Shown here one piece after another: positions 41,602 through 50,081 of a DNA stretch of 64,000 nucleotides. The position numbers and the translations under genes were made by a program. The stretch is from Thalassobaculaceae bacterium (GTDB lineage Bacteria; Pseudomonadota; Alphaproteobacteria; Thalassobaculales; Thalassobaculaceae), in NCBI GenBank assembly GCA_029212785.1, contig JARGOG010000020.1:1-64000 (forward strand). Reading direction: 5' to 3'. The notes under the pieces are model-generated. The model saw nothing but the letters and a program-made list of their open reading frames with translations, ran no database searches and was not told the DNA's origin. The first letter of the stretch is position 1; each line of letters opens with the position of its first letter.

Positions 41602-43724
41602 GGCAGCCAGTGCGGCGTCCCGAACGCGACGTCGTTGAAGCCGTGGCGCTGGACGGTGCGGATGACAAGGCGCATGCCCGGAGATACGGCCGCCGGTCGT
41701 AGAACCGCCCAGGACCAGGTTGGCGCCACCGGGCGCTTCAACTCGATCTCATCCAGGGTTCCGCCGTCGGCATCCAGCAACTTGAGCGTCGTGCCGAATG
41801 GCCAGCGCTCGGTATGGATCGGCACGAGGATTCCCCGTGCGGATCCGGGATCACCCAGCGCCACCGAGGCGGCGAAGCGGCGGTCTGCTAGGCCGAAAGA
41901 CCCGAAAACCGGCGCCGCTCCGACCGGCACGTCCGCAGCCCCGACACCGCCGCTCAACGCGTGACCTTCGAAGCTCCAGGCACCCGAGTTCGCCGGCCGC
42001 GATGCTGCGGGAAGGTCCTTCAGATACCGGTCGGGTCCGGCCGCAACGGTGCCCGGCAGACGGCAACGGCTGCCATCGGCGAACACGCCCTCAACGGTGA
42101 CGACATCCACCGGCGGTTCGGGTGCCTCGCCGAACGCCTGGAAGCCACGCGACAGAAACCCCGGATCCGGAACCGGGACGCGGTCCATCCTCGGCTCCAG
42201 ACCGGCCCCCCAGGCGACCACCCTGCCCTCTAGAGAGCGGGCAACGACCCAGAGCGGGCTGACCCCGCTATCGGCCTTGATCAGCCATGCCGCGAAGGTG
42301 ACGCCGGTCACCGGGTCGATCTGCAGCCGGTCGGCGCTGCCGTCACAGAGCGGCGCCACGACGGCTGGGCCTTCCGCCAGCGCCGCTTCGGGCGGCTGGA
42401 AGCGCTCAAGCTCGGAGAACGGGCCGAGCCCCGCGGCCTGCATTGCGTCCAGGACGCTCTGCGGGCGCGGCGGCCAGTGCGGATAAATATGGCGCAACAT
42501 ATCCGGCCGGTAGCCGCCGGCCAGGTGACTGACGATGGTCAGGTTGGACAGGTCCCGCGCCGCCAGCCGGTCACGCAGCCCCCGCACTCCGTGAACATCC
42601 CCCGGGACGAGCAGCAGAAGGGTCGAGACGGCCAGCGCCAACGATACGACGCGCTGGCGCTGGAGCCGTAACAGAACGTCGAAGCCAAGCAGCCCCGCCG
42701 TCACCAGGAAAACGATTGACGGCGTGGTGTAGCGCGACGAGTTCGCGGCCCCGAGGCCGAGATGCAGTCGCCCCAGCGCCGTCGCCAGCGCCGCCGCCAG
42801 GACAAAGGCGCAGACCGCGAACAACGCCATTCGGGTCGCCGACGTCCGTGCTGGCCGCAGCAGCCCGTAGACGCCCCCGGCGACGATGCAAGCGATGGCG
42901 GTGAGACCGACAAGTTCCTGCCCCAACGTGCCGATTTCGCCGATCGACGATGTCAGATAGCGCGCCACGAATCGCAGGATCGTTCCGACACCGGCTTCGG
43001 CGGTCAATCCACCGCCTCCGCCCGGCCGATGCATGAACGCCGTGACTTCGATCGCCATGACCGCACATCCGACCGCCGCCACGACCAGCGACCAGGCGAT
43101 CGGCAGCCGACGCCAGAACGCGAAAACGATGAGCAGCGGCCAGACGGCCAGGCCGTTGAACATGCTGTATGTCGAGCCAAGCGCCGCGATCAATGCGCCG
43201 ACAACCGACATTCCGAGCAGGACCGGCCGCTCGTCACGCGCCGGCGCCCAGGCGACCAGGGCGAAGGCGAGCGTGGCGAACAGCCAGACCTGAATGAACT
43301 GTACCTGGAAGCCCTGGAGGAGGTTCTCGTACTGTACCGGCGAGGCCATGGCGGCGGCGGCGATCAAGAACGCCACGGCGACCGCCCGCCGCGGGTGTCC
43401 GAGTCCCCGGAACAGTGCCGCCAGCAATGCCGCGTGCACCAGGCCCGATACGAAGATCACGGTCAGCAAAACCGTCTGTCGGGCGTCCACCAAAGCGACA
43501 TCGGCCAGGAACCAGAGCTTCGGCACCACCAGGCGATGCTCGTTGTGCCATTGGTAAAGCTGGGAAAATCCGTAACCGGTGAAGCCGCCCGCTTCGAGAA
43601 ACTGATGATAGAAGTCGATGATGTCTCCGGTCGGAGTCGAGGTCGACAGGAACACCGGGTAGGCGGCACCAAAGGCGATCGTCGCCACGGCCAGGACGAG
43701 CGACCCCGCCACCACCGCCTTCAC
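41598..43724 (-). CDS. polytopic membrane protein, candidate GT-C-type glycosyltransferase
   Basis: 708 residues from GTG 43724 (GTGA overlap with the GtrA stop). Residues 1-375 hold about ten membrane spans. The first periplasmic loop has acidic residues Asp34 and Asp37 (TPTGDIIDFYHQ) and a Glu in QWHNEHR, as in GT-C enzymes that use a lipid-linked sugar. Residues 375-708 form a soluble periplasmic region whose last 150 residues look like a beta-sandwich (FAASVALGDPG...LVIRTVQRHGFNDVAFG), possibly carbohydrate-binding. No exact family is recognised. The neighbours suggest it is the transferase using a polyprenyl-phospho-pentose. Confidence 0.65.
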   Translation of the reverse strand: MKAVVAGSLVLAVATIAFGAAYPVFLSTSTPTGDIIDFYHQFLEAGGFTGYGFSQLYQWHNEHRLVVPKLWFLADVALVDARQTVLLTVIFVSGLVHAALLAALFRGLGHPRRAVAVAFLIAAAAMASPVQYENLLQGFQVQFIQVWLFATLAFALVAWAPARDERPVLLGMSVVGALIAALGSTYSMFNGLAVWPLLIVFAFWRRLPIAWSLVVAAVGCAVMAIEVTAFMHRPGGGGGLTAEAGVGTILRFVARYLTSSIGEIGTLGQELVGLTAIACIVAGGVYGLLRPARTSATRMALFAVCAFVLAAALATALGRLHLGLGAANSSRYTTPSIVFLVTAGLLGFDVLLRLQRQRVVSLALAVSTLLLLVPGDVHGVRGLRDRLAARDLSNLTIVSHLAGGYRPDMLRHIYPHWPPRPQSVLDAMQAAGLGPFSELERFQPPEAALAEGPAVVAPLCDGSADRLQIDPVTGVTFAAWLIKADSGVSPLWVVARSLEGRVVAWGAGLEPRMDRVPVPDPGFLSRGFQAFGEAPEPPVDVVTVEGVFADGSRCRLPGTVAAGPDRYLKDLPAASRPANSGAWSFEGHALSGGVGAADVPVGAAPVFGSFGLADRRFAASVALGDPGSARGILVPIHTERWPFGTTLKLLDADGGTLDEIELKRPVAPTWSWAVLRPAAVSPGMRLVIRTVQRHGFNDVAFGTPHWLP

Positions 43725-44182
43725 CGGCCGTCTCCCTCGACACCGCGCTCCGCCGCGTGCGGCAAGGCCGTCGGTGTCCGCGCGGCGAAGGAGAAGTGCC
43801 GGTGGCCGAGATAACTCGTCACCGCCGGAATCACGACGCCGATCATGTGGGCGACGTCGTCGGCGTGCCAGGTGAAGTCGACCGCCGGGAACAGGTAGCG
43901 GGCCAGCCCCACGCTGACCAGCCAGACCTGGACCAGCGCCACCGCGTTGACGATGGCGAAGCGGAAGAACTCGTCCCGCGCGCTGCGCCCCGATGCCTCG
44001 AACACGAACAGCTTGGCGAGCACGTAGGCCGTCGTCATGCCGACCAGATACGCGACCACCACCGCCGCCTCGAACGGCATGACGACATTAAACAGCCAGC
44101 GCGACAGCACATTGGCACCGGCGGCAATGCCGCCGGTCACCAGGAACCGGCCGAATTCCCCAAGAACGATGGACCTCGCCAC
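43721..44182 (-). CDS. GtrA-family membrane protein
   Basis: 153 residues from GTG 44182. Four membrane spans in the GtrA layout, with the first-span signature FGRFLVTGGIAAGANVLSRWLF and a conserved LAKLFVFE between spans 2 and 3. GtrA proteins are linked to moving polyprenyl-phosphate-linked sugars across the inner membrane, or to recruiting transferases. In mycobacteria a GtrA protein (Rv3789) is encoded next to DprE1/DprE2. Here it is in the same operon as DprE1/E2-like genes, which supports a role in flipping the lipid-linked sugar. Confidence 0.9.
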   Translation of the reverse strand: MARSIVLGEFGRFLVTGGIAAGANVLSRWLFNVVMPFEAAVVVAYLVGMTTAYVLAKLFVFEASGRSARDEFFRFAIVNAVALVQVWLVSVGLARYLFPAVDFTWHADDVAHMIGVVIPAVTSYLGHRHFSFAARTPTALPHAAERGVEGDGR

Positions 44183-44193
44183 GCCCGCTCCTC

Positions 44194-45489
44194 CTAACCC
44201 GCGACCGATGCCGGGATCGCCGCCACCATCTCCTCGGCGACGCGAGCACTCTCGCTGATCCCGCGATCCTCCGGGTAATAGAAGCAGGTATCGGCGATCT
44301 GCAGCCCACGGATCGGCGTCTGGATCGGCGGGATCTTGGCGAGGAAACCGGGTTCGCAGACCGGCTGGGCATAGCGCAGCCGCCCGACGGTCCAGGCCTT
44401 CAGGTCGTCGTCGGTAACCTGCGGGTTCAGATGCTTCAGACAGGCCATCGACTCCTCGATGAACGCCGCGTCGTCGCGCCCGAACTTCGGATGGGTTGTC
44501 GGCATGTAGAACGGCACATACACGACCGTGTCCTCGACGGGGCGCAGGTTAGAGAACTGGATGATCCCCGGAATCTCGACATCCTTGTCATTGATATTGA
44601 CCCAGAAATGCTCGGTCACCGACGTCTTGAGACGCAGCAGAACACAGACTACCCCAATATTCACGATCGCGTCGTACCGGGCTTTCCAGTCATCGGGCAG
44701 CGCCGGGACCAGGGACGAGACGAACGGGGTCGGCATGGTCGAGATCACCGCGTCGGCCGGCACTAGGCCCGCATCCGTGCGCACACCGACCACCTTGCCA
44801 TCGGCGGCAACGATCTCGCGCGCCGGCGTGGACAGACGGATTACCCCGCCACGCGCCTCGATCGCCTCGACCAGGGCGGTGACGAGAGTCTCGGTCCCGC
44901 CCTCGATATAGCCGAGTTCCTCCTGCATCAGTGACCGCCGCGAGGTGCCGACACGCTTGATCCGGGTCCAGATCCAGGCGGCGGAGACGTTATCGGCGTA
45001 TTCGAAGAACTTCAGCTCGAACAGCCGGCGCCAAAGCACGTCATAGGCCCGCTTGCCGGCCCCCTTCTCGATCCAGTCCTTGGCCGAGACGGCCTCCAGG
45101 TCCGACCAACCGCGGCGCTTGGTCGACAGGAACATCTGCAGGCCGTAGCGGAACTTCGAGATCCAGTCGATCTTCGGGAAGGTCAGCAGCGCGATCGGGT
45201 CGCCCCAGCGGTACATCCTGCCATCGACGAAATAACCCATGGACGTTGCGGTCCAGCGCATCTTGTCGCCGATACCGAGCCGGTCCATCAGCCGGAAGGT
45301 CGGCTGGTCCGCCTTGCAGACGAAGTGATAGAAACGTTCGATCGACAACCCGTCCAGATCCAGATGGGCCGCCATGCCGCCGGGCACGGAATCCGCCTCG
45401 TAGACAGTGACCTGATGCCCAGCCTCCAGGGCATGATAAGCAGCGGCAAGCCCCATGGCGCCGGCGCCGATGATCGCGACATTGGCCAT
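44194..45489 (-). CDS. FAD-dependent oxidoreductase (amine-oxidase/protoporphyrinogen-oxidase fold)
   Basis: 431 residues from ATG 45489. The N-terminal dinucleotide-binding motif IIGAGAMGLAAAY is followed by YEADSVPGGMAAH. The C-terminal FAD motif region reads RGLQIADTCFYYPEDRGISESARVAEEM. The overall pattern matches the flavin amine oxidase / UDP-galactopyranose-mutase-like group often found in polysaccharide loci. It could modify a sugar nucleotide or lipid-linked sugar. It lies between the epimerase and GtrA genes (10-11 base gaps). Substrate unknown. Confidence 0.85.
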   Translation of the reverse strand: MANVAIIGAGAMGLAAAYHALEAGHQVTVYEADSVPGGMAAHLDLDGLSIERFYHFVCKADQPTFRLMDRLGIGDKMRWTATSMGYFVDGRMYRWGDPIALLTFPKIDWISKFRYGLQMFLSTKRRGWSDLEAVSAKDWIEKGAGKRAYDVLWRRLFELKFFEYADNVSAAWIWTRIKRVGTSRRSLMQEELGYIEGGTETLVTALVEAIEARGGVIRLSTPAREIVAADGKVVGVRTDAGLVPADAVISTMPTPFVSSLVPALPDDWKARYDAIVNIGVVCVLLRLKTSVTEHFWVNINDKDVEIPGIIQFSNLRPVEDTVVYVPFYMPTTHPKFGRDDAAFIEESMACLKHLNPQVTDDDLKAWTVGRLRYAQPVCEPGFLAKIPPIQTPIRGLQIADTCFYYPEDRGISESARVAEEMVAAIPASVAG

Positions 45490-45499
45490 CGCCGCCTCC

Positions 45500-46429
45500 T
45501 CAGAAGTCCAGGATCACGCCCGAGTATTTCGGGTCGCGGAAGGTGGCGGTCAGCGCTTCGTCCAACGGCGTCGAACGCACGTCGAAGAGCCCCGGCCAGT
45601 CGATCACCTCGAAGCTGTCCGGCGTTACCAGGGCTTCGAGTTGCGTGGTGGTGAACGGCGGATCCCGATCGAACACCGCATAGACCCTGAGCAGCAGCCA
45701 GAACAAACTGTAGGGGATGTGGACGATGGGCGTCTTCGCCCCGCTCGCCTTGCGGACCGCCTTGATCAGGTCGACATAGTCGATCTTCTCCTGCCCGGAA
45801 ATGTTCCACGCACCTTCGCGCCGGCCATCGAGACAGGCGAGCACGATGTCGGAGAAGTCGCCGCCATAGAGCGGCTGACGCATGTATCGACCACTGCCCG
45901 GGATCGGGAAGACCGGCGCTTTCCGCATGAACCGGGCGAGCCAGCCAAGGTGTTTGCGGTCGAACCAGCCGTACATCAGCGTGGGGCGCAGGATCGAATG
46001 GGCGATCCCGCTCGCCGCCACCAGTGCTTCCTGCGTTTTCTTGCTCTCGGTGTAGAAGTCGACCGCCTTGGAGTTCACCACAGAGGAGGAGACGTGCACC
46101 AGATACGGCACGCTCTCGGCCTTCATGGCGTCCAGAACCAGCCGCGTGGCCCGCACGTTGTTGGCCTCGAAGGTGTCCGGGTCGAGGCCGCCGATCTGGG
46201 CATGCAACTGGATCACCGCGTCCGCGCCCTTGAACGCCCGCGTCCAGTCACCCGGTTGGGCCAGATCCGCTTCCATCACCTCGATACCCGGATGCAATCC
46301 GGCCAGCACCGACGTGTTCTTCGGATGCTTGTCGATGGCGACGATCTGCAGGTCGGCACGGTCGGCGATGCGCGCGATCAGGTTCTGGCCGACGAGTCCG
46401 GCCGCCCCGGTGATGACGATACGCGCCAT
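45500..46429 (-). CDS. NAD-dependent epimerase/dehydratase (extended SDR)
   Basis: 309 residues from ATG 46429. NAD-binding ITGAAGLVGQNL at the N-terminus, Ser in HVSSSVVNS and the catalytic Tyr-x3-Lys in YTESKK near 128. The C-terminal part (RYMRQPLYGGDFSDIVLACL) fits extended SDRs acting on nucleotide sugars. It probably supplies or modifies a sugar for the same glycan. Gaps of 4 and 10 bases to its neighbours place it in the operon. Confidence 0.88.
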   Translation of the reverse strand: MARIVITGAAGLVGQNLIARIADRADLQIVAIDKHPKNTSVLAGLHPGIEVMEADLAQPGDWTRAFKGADAVIQLHAQIGGLDPDTFEANNVRATRLVLDAMKAESVPYLVHVSSSVVNSKAVDFYTESKKTQEALVAASGIAHSILRPTLMYGWFDRKHLGWLARFMRKAPVFPIPGSGRYMRQPLYGGDFSDIVLACLDGRREGAWNISGQEKIDYVDLIKAVRKASGAKTPIVHIPYSLFWLLLRVYAVFDRDPPFTTTQLEALVTPDSFEVIDWPGLFDVRSTPLDEALTATFRDPKYSGVILDF

Positions 46430-46433
46430 GGGA

Positions 46434-47183
46434 TCAGATCTTCATCTTATTGAAGATGGGTCGCGGCAGATGACGGATGACCAGCATCACGAAACGCCAG
46501 AACCAGCGGGTGTAGATTTCCGGCCTGCGCTTCCGGACGGCCTTCTCGATATCCTCGGCGACCTGATCCGGCGTCGCCCAGAGCGGACCGTCCCGCCCGT
46601 CGATATGGGCCGTCATCGGTGTGGCGACAAAACCTGGCTTGACGCAGATCACGGTGATCTCGGTGCCGGCGAAACGATGGGCCATGCCCTCCAGATAAGT
46701 CGACAACCCGGCCTTGGCGGCGCCGTAGGCGTAGTTGGTTCGCCGCCCCCGGTCGCCCGCCACCGAGGAGATGGCGACCAGTGTCCCGGCACCCGCCAAC
46801 TCGAACGCGCGGGCGGCCAGTTCGCACCAGACCACGGCACTGGTGAAATTGGCCTGCAGCCCTCGGGCGAGCGCGGCGGTATCGCTCTGCGCTTCCTGCT
46901 GGTCGCCGAGAATGCCGTAGGCGAGGAACACCGTGTCGATCCCGCCAAGCGTTCCGGTCCAGCGCGAGAACCGGGTGTCGGCGTCCGCGGTATCGGCAAG
47001 GTCTTCGGTGGAGGTTCCCACCGTCGCCCCGCGCGCCGTCAGGTCGGCGGCGATCGCGGCGAGCTTGTCGCCGTCGCGTGCCACCAGCAGGAACGAGTCC
47101 CCCGCGGCGGCTCTCAGACGGCACCAGCGTTCGGCAATCGCCGAGGTGGCGCCCAGAACCAGAATTCGGTTTATCGCGGCCAT
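46434..47183 (-). CDS. dprE2: DprE2-like SDR ketoreductase
   Basis: 249 residues from ATG 47183. SDR with a cofactor motif LGATSAIAERWC (rather than TGxxxGIG) and catalytic Ser-Tyr-Lys in ISSVAGDRGRRTNYAYGAAKAG. The pattern SSVAG-x-R-x-R-(S/T)-N-x-x-YG-x-x-K and the C-terminal KPGFVATPMTAH are typical of decaprenylphospho-2-keto-ribose reductase (DprE2). Encoded directly downstream of a DprE1-like gene (6-base gap), it would complete the 2'-epimerisation of polyprenyl-phospho-ribose to arabinose. The symbol rests on motif memory and pairing. Confidence 0.82.
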   Translation of the reverse strand: MAAINRILVLGATSAIAERWCRLRAAAGDSFLLVARDGDKLAAIAADLTARGATVGTSTEDLADTADADTRFSRWTGTLGGIDTVFLAYGILGDQQEAQSDTAALARGLQANFTSAVVWCELAARAFELAGAGTLVAISSVAGDRGRRTNYAYGAAKAGLSTYLEGMAHRFAGTEITVICVKPGFVATPMTAHIDGRDGPLWATPDQVAEDIEKAVRKRRPEIYTRWFWRFVMLVIRHLPRPIFNKMKI

Positions 47184-47189
47184 TTCGAC

Positions 47190-48518
47190 TTAGGCCTCCT
47201 CGGTCATGCGGCGCCAGAAACTCGACATCAGGATCGGATCGCGCGCCGCTTCCAGCTCCGTCCAGCGCGGAAAACCGGCCCGGAACATCGCCTGCGGCAG
47301 GCGTCCGTCCTTGGCGGGGTATAGACGCCCGCCGGCCTCCGCCACAACCCGGTCGAGCCGGGACAGCAGCGACAGGGTGTCCGCCCCCCGGTTCGCGAAG
47401 TCGAGCGCCAGGGTCGCGCCGGACATCGGGAAGGACAGCACGCCCGGCGACGGCGCGTCGCCGAATGTCTTGAGCACGGCGAGAAACGAGGCATCCCCGC
47501 TGGCCGCGACCGTGTCCAGCAGAACGCGCACTGCCTCCCGCATATGCGCGGTCGGGATGGCGCATTGCCACTGGTAGAAGCCGCGCGATCCGTACATCCG
47601 GTTCCAGTCGCGCAGCCGGTCGAGCGGGTAGAAGAATGGGTCGTAGTGCTGCCGGCCATGGAATCGGGCGCCCGGTCGCGCCCGGTACAAGCGGTTGAAG
47701 GCGCCGACGGTCAGACTGTTCAGCAACCCACCGGGCGCGTCCAGAGGCAGACGCGGCCCACCGCTGCGATGCGGATTCAGGCCACCGTTCCCAGCCCATC
47801 TCCCGCGCGAGAAAATACCGCGCCCGAGGCGCTCGCCACGCGCCAAGGTATCGACCCAGGCGACCGTGAACGGCCAGGAGTCCGAGCGCTCCGACAGCGA
47901 GAAGAAAGCGTCGAGGTCATCGACCGGAATGTTCTCCACCTCCAGCATCGCCGAGGCGATCCGTTCAAGCCGGACCTCGACCCAGGTGATCACCCCGGTG
48001 AGTCCGAAACCGCCGATGGTGAGCGCGAACAGATCCGCGTTCTCGTCCGGCGCGCATTCGATCTCGCCACGATCGCTCCGCCACAGACCGAAACGGGTGA
48101 CATGGCTGCCGAAGGTTCCGGCGAGATGATGGTTCTTGCCGTGAACGTCGTTGGCGACGGCGCCGCCCAGGGTGACGAACTTGGTCCCCGGGGTAACCGG
48201 GACGAACCATCCGGCCGGCACCGTGACCCGCAGCAGGGCATCCAGCGACAGGCCGGCATCGGCCCGCACGATCCCGGCCGCGCGGTCGAACGCGATCAGC
48301 CGATCGAGCCCGGTCGTCCGCACCAGCCCGCCGCCGAGATTGAGACCGCTGTCGCCATAGGAGCGCCCCAGACCATGGGCGAGCGTCGAGGCGCCTGCCT
48401 CCGCCGTCTCACGGATCGCCGCGCCGACTCCATTGCGGGTCGCCGGGTCGCTGACAAAATGCCGCCCCCGATGCACCCGCCCCCAGGCGAGAACGTTGAG
48501 GTCCTCGCGCGCCGTCAT
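47190..48518 (-). CDS. dprE1: DprE1-like FAD-dependent polyprenyl-phospho-ribose 2-oxidase
   Basis: 442 residues from ATG 48518, overlapping the previous stop (ATGA). A VAO-type FAD domain with LGRSYGDSGLN near 50 and PGTKFVTLGGAVANDVHGKNHH near 115. The C-terminal cap ends with GGRLYPAKDGRLPQAMF, which matches the YTAKDSR segment of mycobacterial DprE1; Lys403 would be the catalytic lysine. At the place of the drug-targeted Cys387 of M. tuberculosis this protein has Ala371 (in TLALDF), by memory alignment. DprE1 with DprE2 converts decaprenyl-phospho-ribose to the arabinose form. Confidence 0.87.
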   Translation of the reverse strand: MTAREDLNVLAWGRVHRGRHFVSDPATRNGVGAAIRETAEAGASTLAHGLGRSYGDSGLNLGGGLVRTTGLDRLIAFDRAAGIVRADAGLSLDALLRVTVPAGWFVPVTPGTKFVTLGGAVANDVHGKNHHLAGTFGSHVTRFGLWRSDRGEIECAPDENADLFALTIGGFGLTGVITWVEVRLERIASAMLEVENIPVDDLDAFFSLSERSDSWPFTVAWVDTLARGERLGRGIFSRGRWAGNGGLNPHRSGGPRLPLDAPGGLLNSLTVGAFNRLYRARPGARFHGRQHYDPFFYPLDRLRDWNRMYGSRGFYQWQCAIPTAHMREAVRVLLDTVAASGDASFLAVLKTFGDAPSPGVLSFPMSGATLALDFANRGADTLSLLSRLDRVVAEAGGRLYPAKDGRLPQAMFRAGFPRWTELEAARDPILMSSFWRRMTEEA

Positions 48519-49939
48519 GCAGCCACCAGGATGGCAAGGAAGGCGATCGCGCCGAGCATCAGGCTTGGCGGGTCCTTGAGCGCGAACACGACCGGGTCGT
48601 CATGCACGTCGCCGCGGCGCGCCAACAGCCAGACCCGGGGCAGCCAGAATCCGAGCGTCGCCGGGACAACCCAGAGCCATTCCGGATCCGCCAGCCGCCT
48701 GGCGTGGGCCGGTTCGATGGCGAGATAGATCATGAAGATCACCACCGAGGCCATGCTGGTGGTGATGCCGAAGGCCTCCACGAACCCGCTGTCTCCGGCC
48801 CGGTAGCCGCGGCCCGGAATGCTGTCCAGTCCGCGCGCCTCCAGCCCCCTCACCTCGACCAGCCGCTTCACCAGCGCCAGGCTGGTGAACAGGAACACGG
48901 AAAACCCGAGGAGCCAGACCGGCGTGCCGCCATCGACCAGTGTGTGGCCGGCGAACAGACGCAGCGTGAACAGCGCACCGAGGACGACGACGTCGACCAC
49001 GGCCATCGACTTCACGCCGAAGGAATACGACAGCGTCAGCACCAGATAGACCAGCAGACAGCCGAACACGCCCCACCCGGCCATCTCCGCCAGGAGCAGA
49101 CCGATCACCACCAGGGCGGGCGACGCGACCAGCCCGACGGCCACCGGAAGGCGCCCCGAGGCCAGCGCCCGGAGGCTCTTGGTCGGATGCCCGCGATCGG
49201 CGGCAAGGTCGAGCAGGTCGTTCAGCAGGTAGGTTCCGCTTGCCGCCAAAGAGAATCCGAGGAAGGCGGCGATCGCCGCGGCCACGATGTCCGGATCGGT
49301 ATAGGTGCTGGTCAGCAGCAACGGCAGGAAGATCAGCCCGTTCTTCGCCCATTGGTGCAGGCGCATACCCGACCGCAAGCCCTGGAAAGTGTTGAGCGGT
49401 ATCCCGAACGCCGCTTCGACCGGCGCCAGGCGCTCGATCGTCGCGCGACGCGGCAGGGCCGCGTTCACCGGTACCGCGCCGGTGGCCGCTTTCCAGACGG
49501 CGTCGTCGACGGTGCTGTCGCCGGCATAGACGAACCCGTCCGGATGGCGCGTGACGAGGGCCGCGGCCTTGGCATCGCCCTTCAGGTTGGTGATGCCGTC
49601 GCTGCCCTCGACATGGTCGAACAAGTCGCCAAATCGGGCGGCGACCTTGGCGGCCAGCGCCTGGTCGGAGGCCGAGACCAGTTCGATGCGCCGCCCGTTG
49701 GATTTCTCCGCCCGCAGATAGTCGACCAGATCCGCCGTCACCGGCAGGCTGTCGACCTCAAGCTCATTCTCGGCCACCGCCGCCAACCGCCGTTTCAGCG
49801 CGGAGCGACCGGCAGCCACCCAGAACGGCAGCAGAAAGATGATCCAGGGGCGACGGCGCAGGGCGACAAGCAACGACTCGAACAACAAGTCCGTTCGCAA
49901 CAACGTGCCATCAAGATCGACGCAGAGCGGCGGCTTCAT
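48515..49939 (-). CDS. HAD phosphatase-UbiA prenyltransferase fusion (polyprenyl-phospho-ribose synthase-like)
   Basis: 474 residues from ATG 49939 (a TTG six codons earlier is less likely). Residues 1-190 are a HAD-type hydrolase: DLDGTLLRTD near 8, LVSASD near 95 and YAGDSTVDDAVW near 145. Residues 195-474 are a UbiA-fold membrane domain with about eight spans and the motif NDLLDLAADRGHPTKSLRALASGRLP. This matches NDxxDxxxDRxHPxKxxRPIAxG of phosphoribosyl-polyprenyl-phosphate synthase (Rv3806c type, NoeC). The fusion could make polyprenyl-phospho-5-phosphoribose and remove the 5-phosphate. It is first in the eight-gene operon. Confidence 0.87.
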   Translation of the reverse strand: MKPPLCVDLDGTLLRTDLLFESLLVALRRRPWIIFLLPFWVAAGRSALKRRLAAVAENELEVDSLPVTADLVDYLRAEKSNGRRIELVSASDQALAAKVAARFGDLFDHVEGSDGITNLKGDAKAAALVTRHPDGFVYAGDSTVDDAVWKAATGAVPVNAALPRRATIERLAPVEAAFGIPLNTFQGLRSGMRLHQWAKNGLIFLPLLLTSTYTDPDIVAAAIAAFLGFSLAASGTYLLNDLLDLAADRGHPTKSLRALASGRLPVAVGLVASPALVVIGLLLAEMAGWGVFGCLLVYLVLTLSYSFGVKSMAVVDVVVLGALFTLRLFAGHTLVDGGTPVWLLGFSVFLFTSLALVKRLVEVRGLEARGLDSIPGRGYRAGDSGFVEAFGITTSMASVVIFMIYLAIEPAHARRLADPEWLWVVPATLGFWLPRVWLLARRGDVHDDPVVFALKDPPSLMLGAIAFLAILVAA

Positions 49940-50015
49940 GCACTTCACGGCCCGCAAATGCCGGTCCGCCTCCTAGTGTCAGCGCGGTATTCGAGGAGCT
50001 TTCTAGAGCACCGAG

Positions 50016-50040
50016 GGATCAAAATGAAATCATTTGATCC
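50016..50040. repeat. AT-rich imperfect palindrome before the glycan-donor operon
   Basis: GGATCAAAATGA and TCATTTGATCC are separated by AA: an 11-bp stem with one bulged A. It lies 76 bases upstream of the HAD-UbiA start and 42 bases past the Sel1 gene stop, on the same strand. It could be an operator, a terminator for the Sel1 unit or a dispersed repeat. No second copy was noticed. Confidence 0.5.
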
Positions 50041-50081
50041 GTTAATCGCGAAGCGAATCCGAGCCTTAGCAGCTCTGCGTT

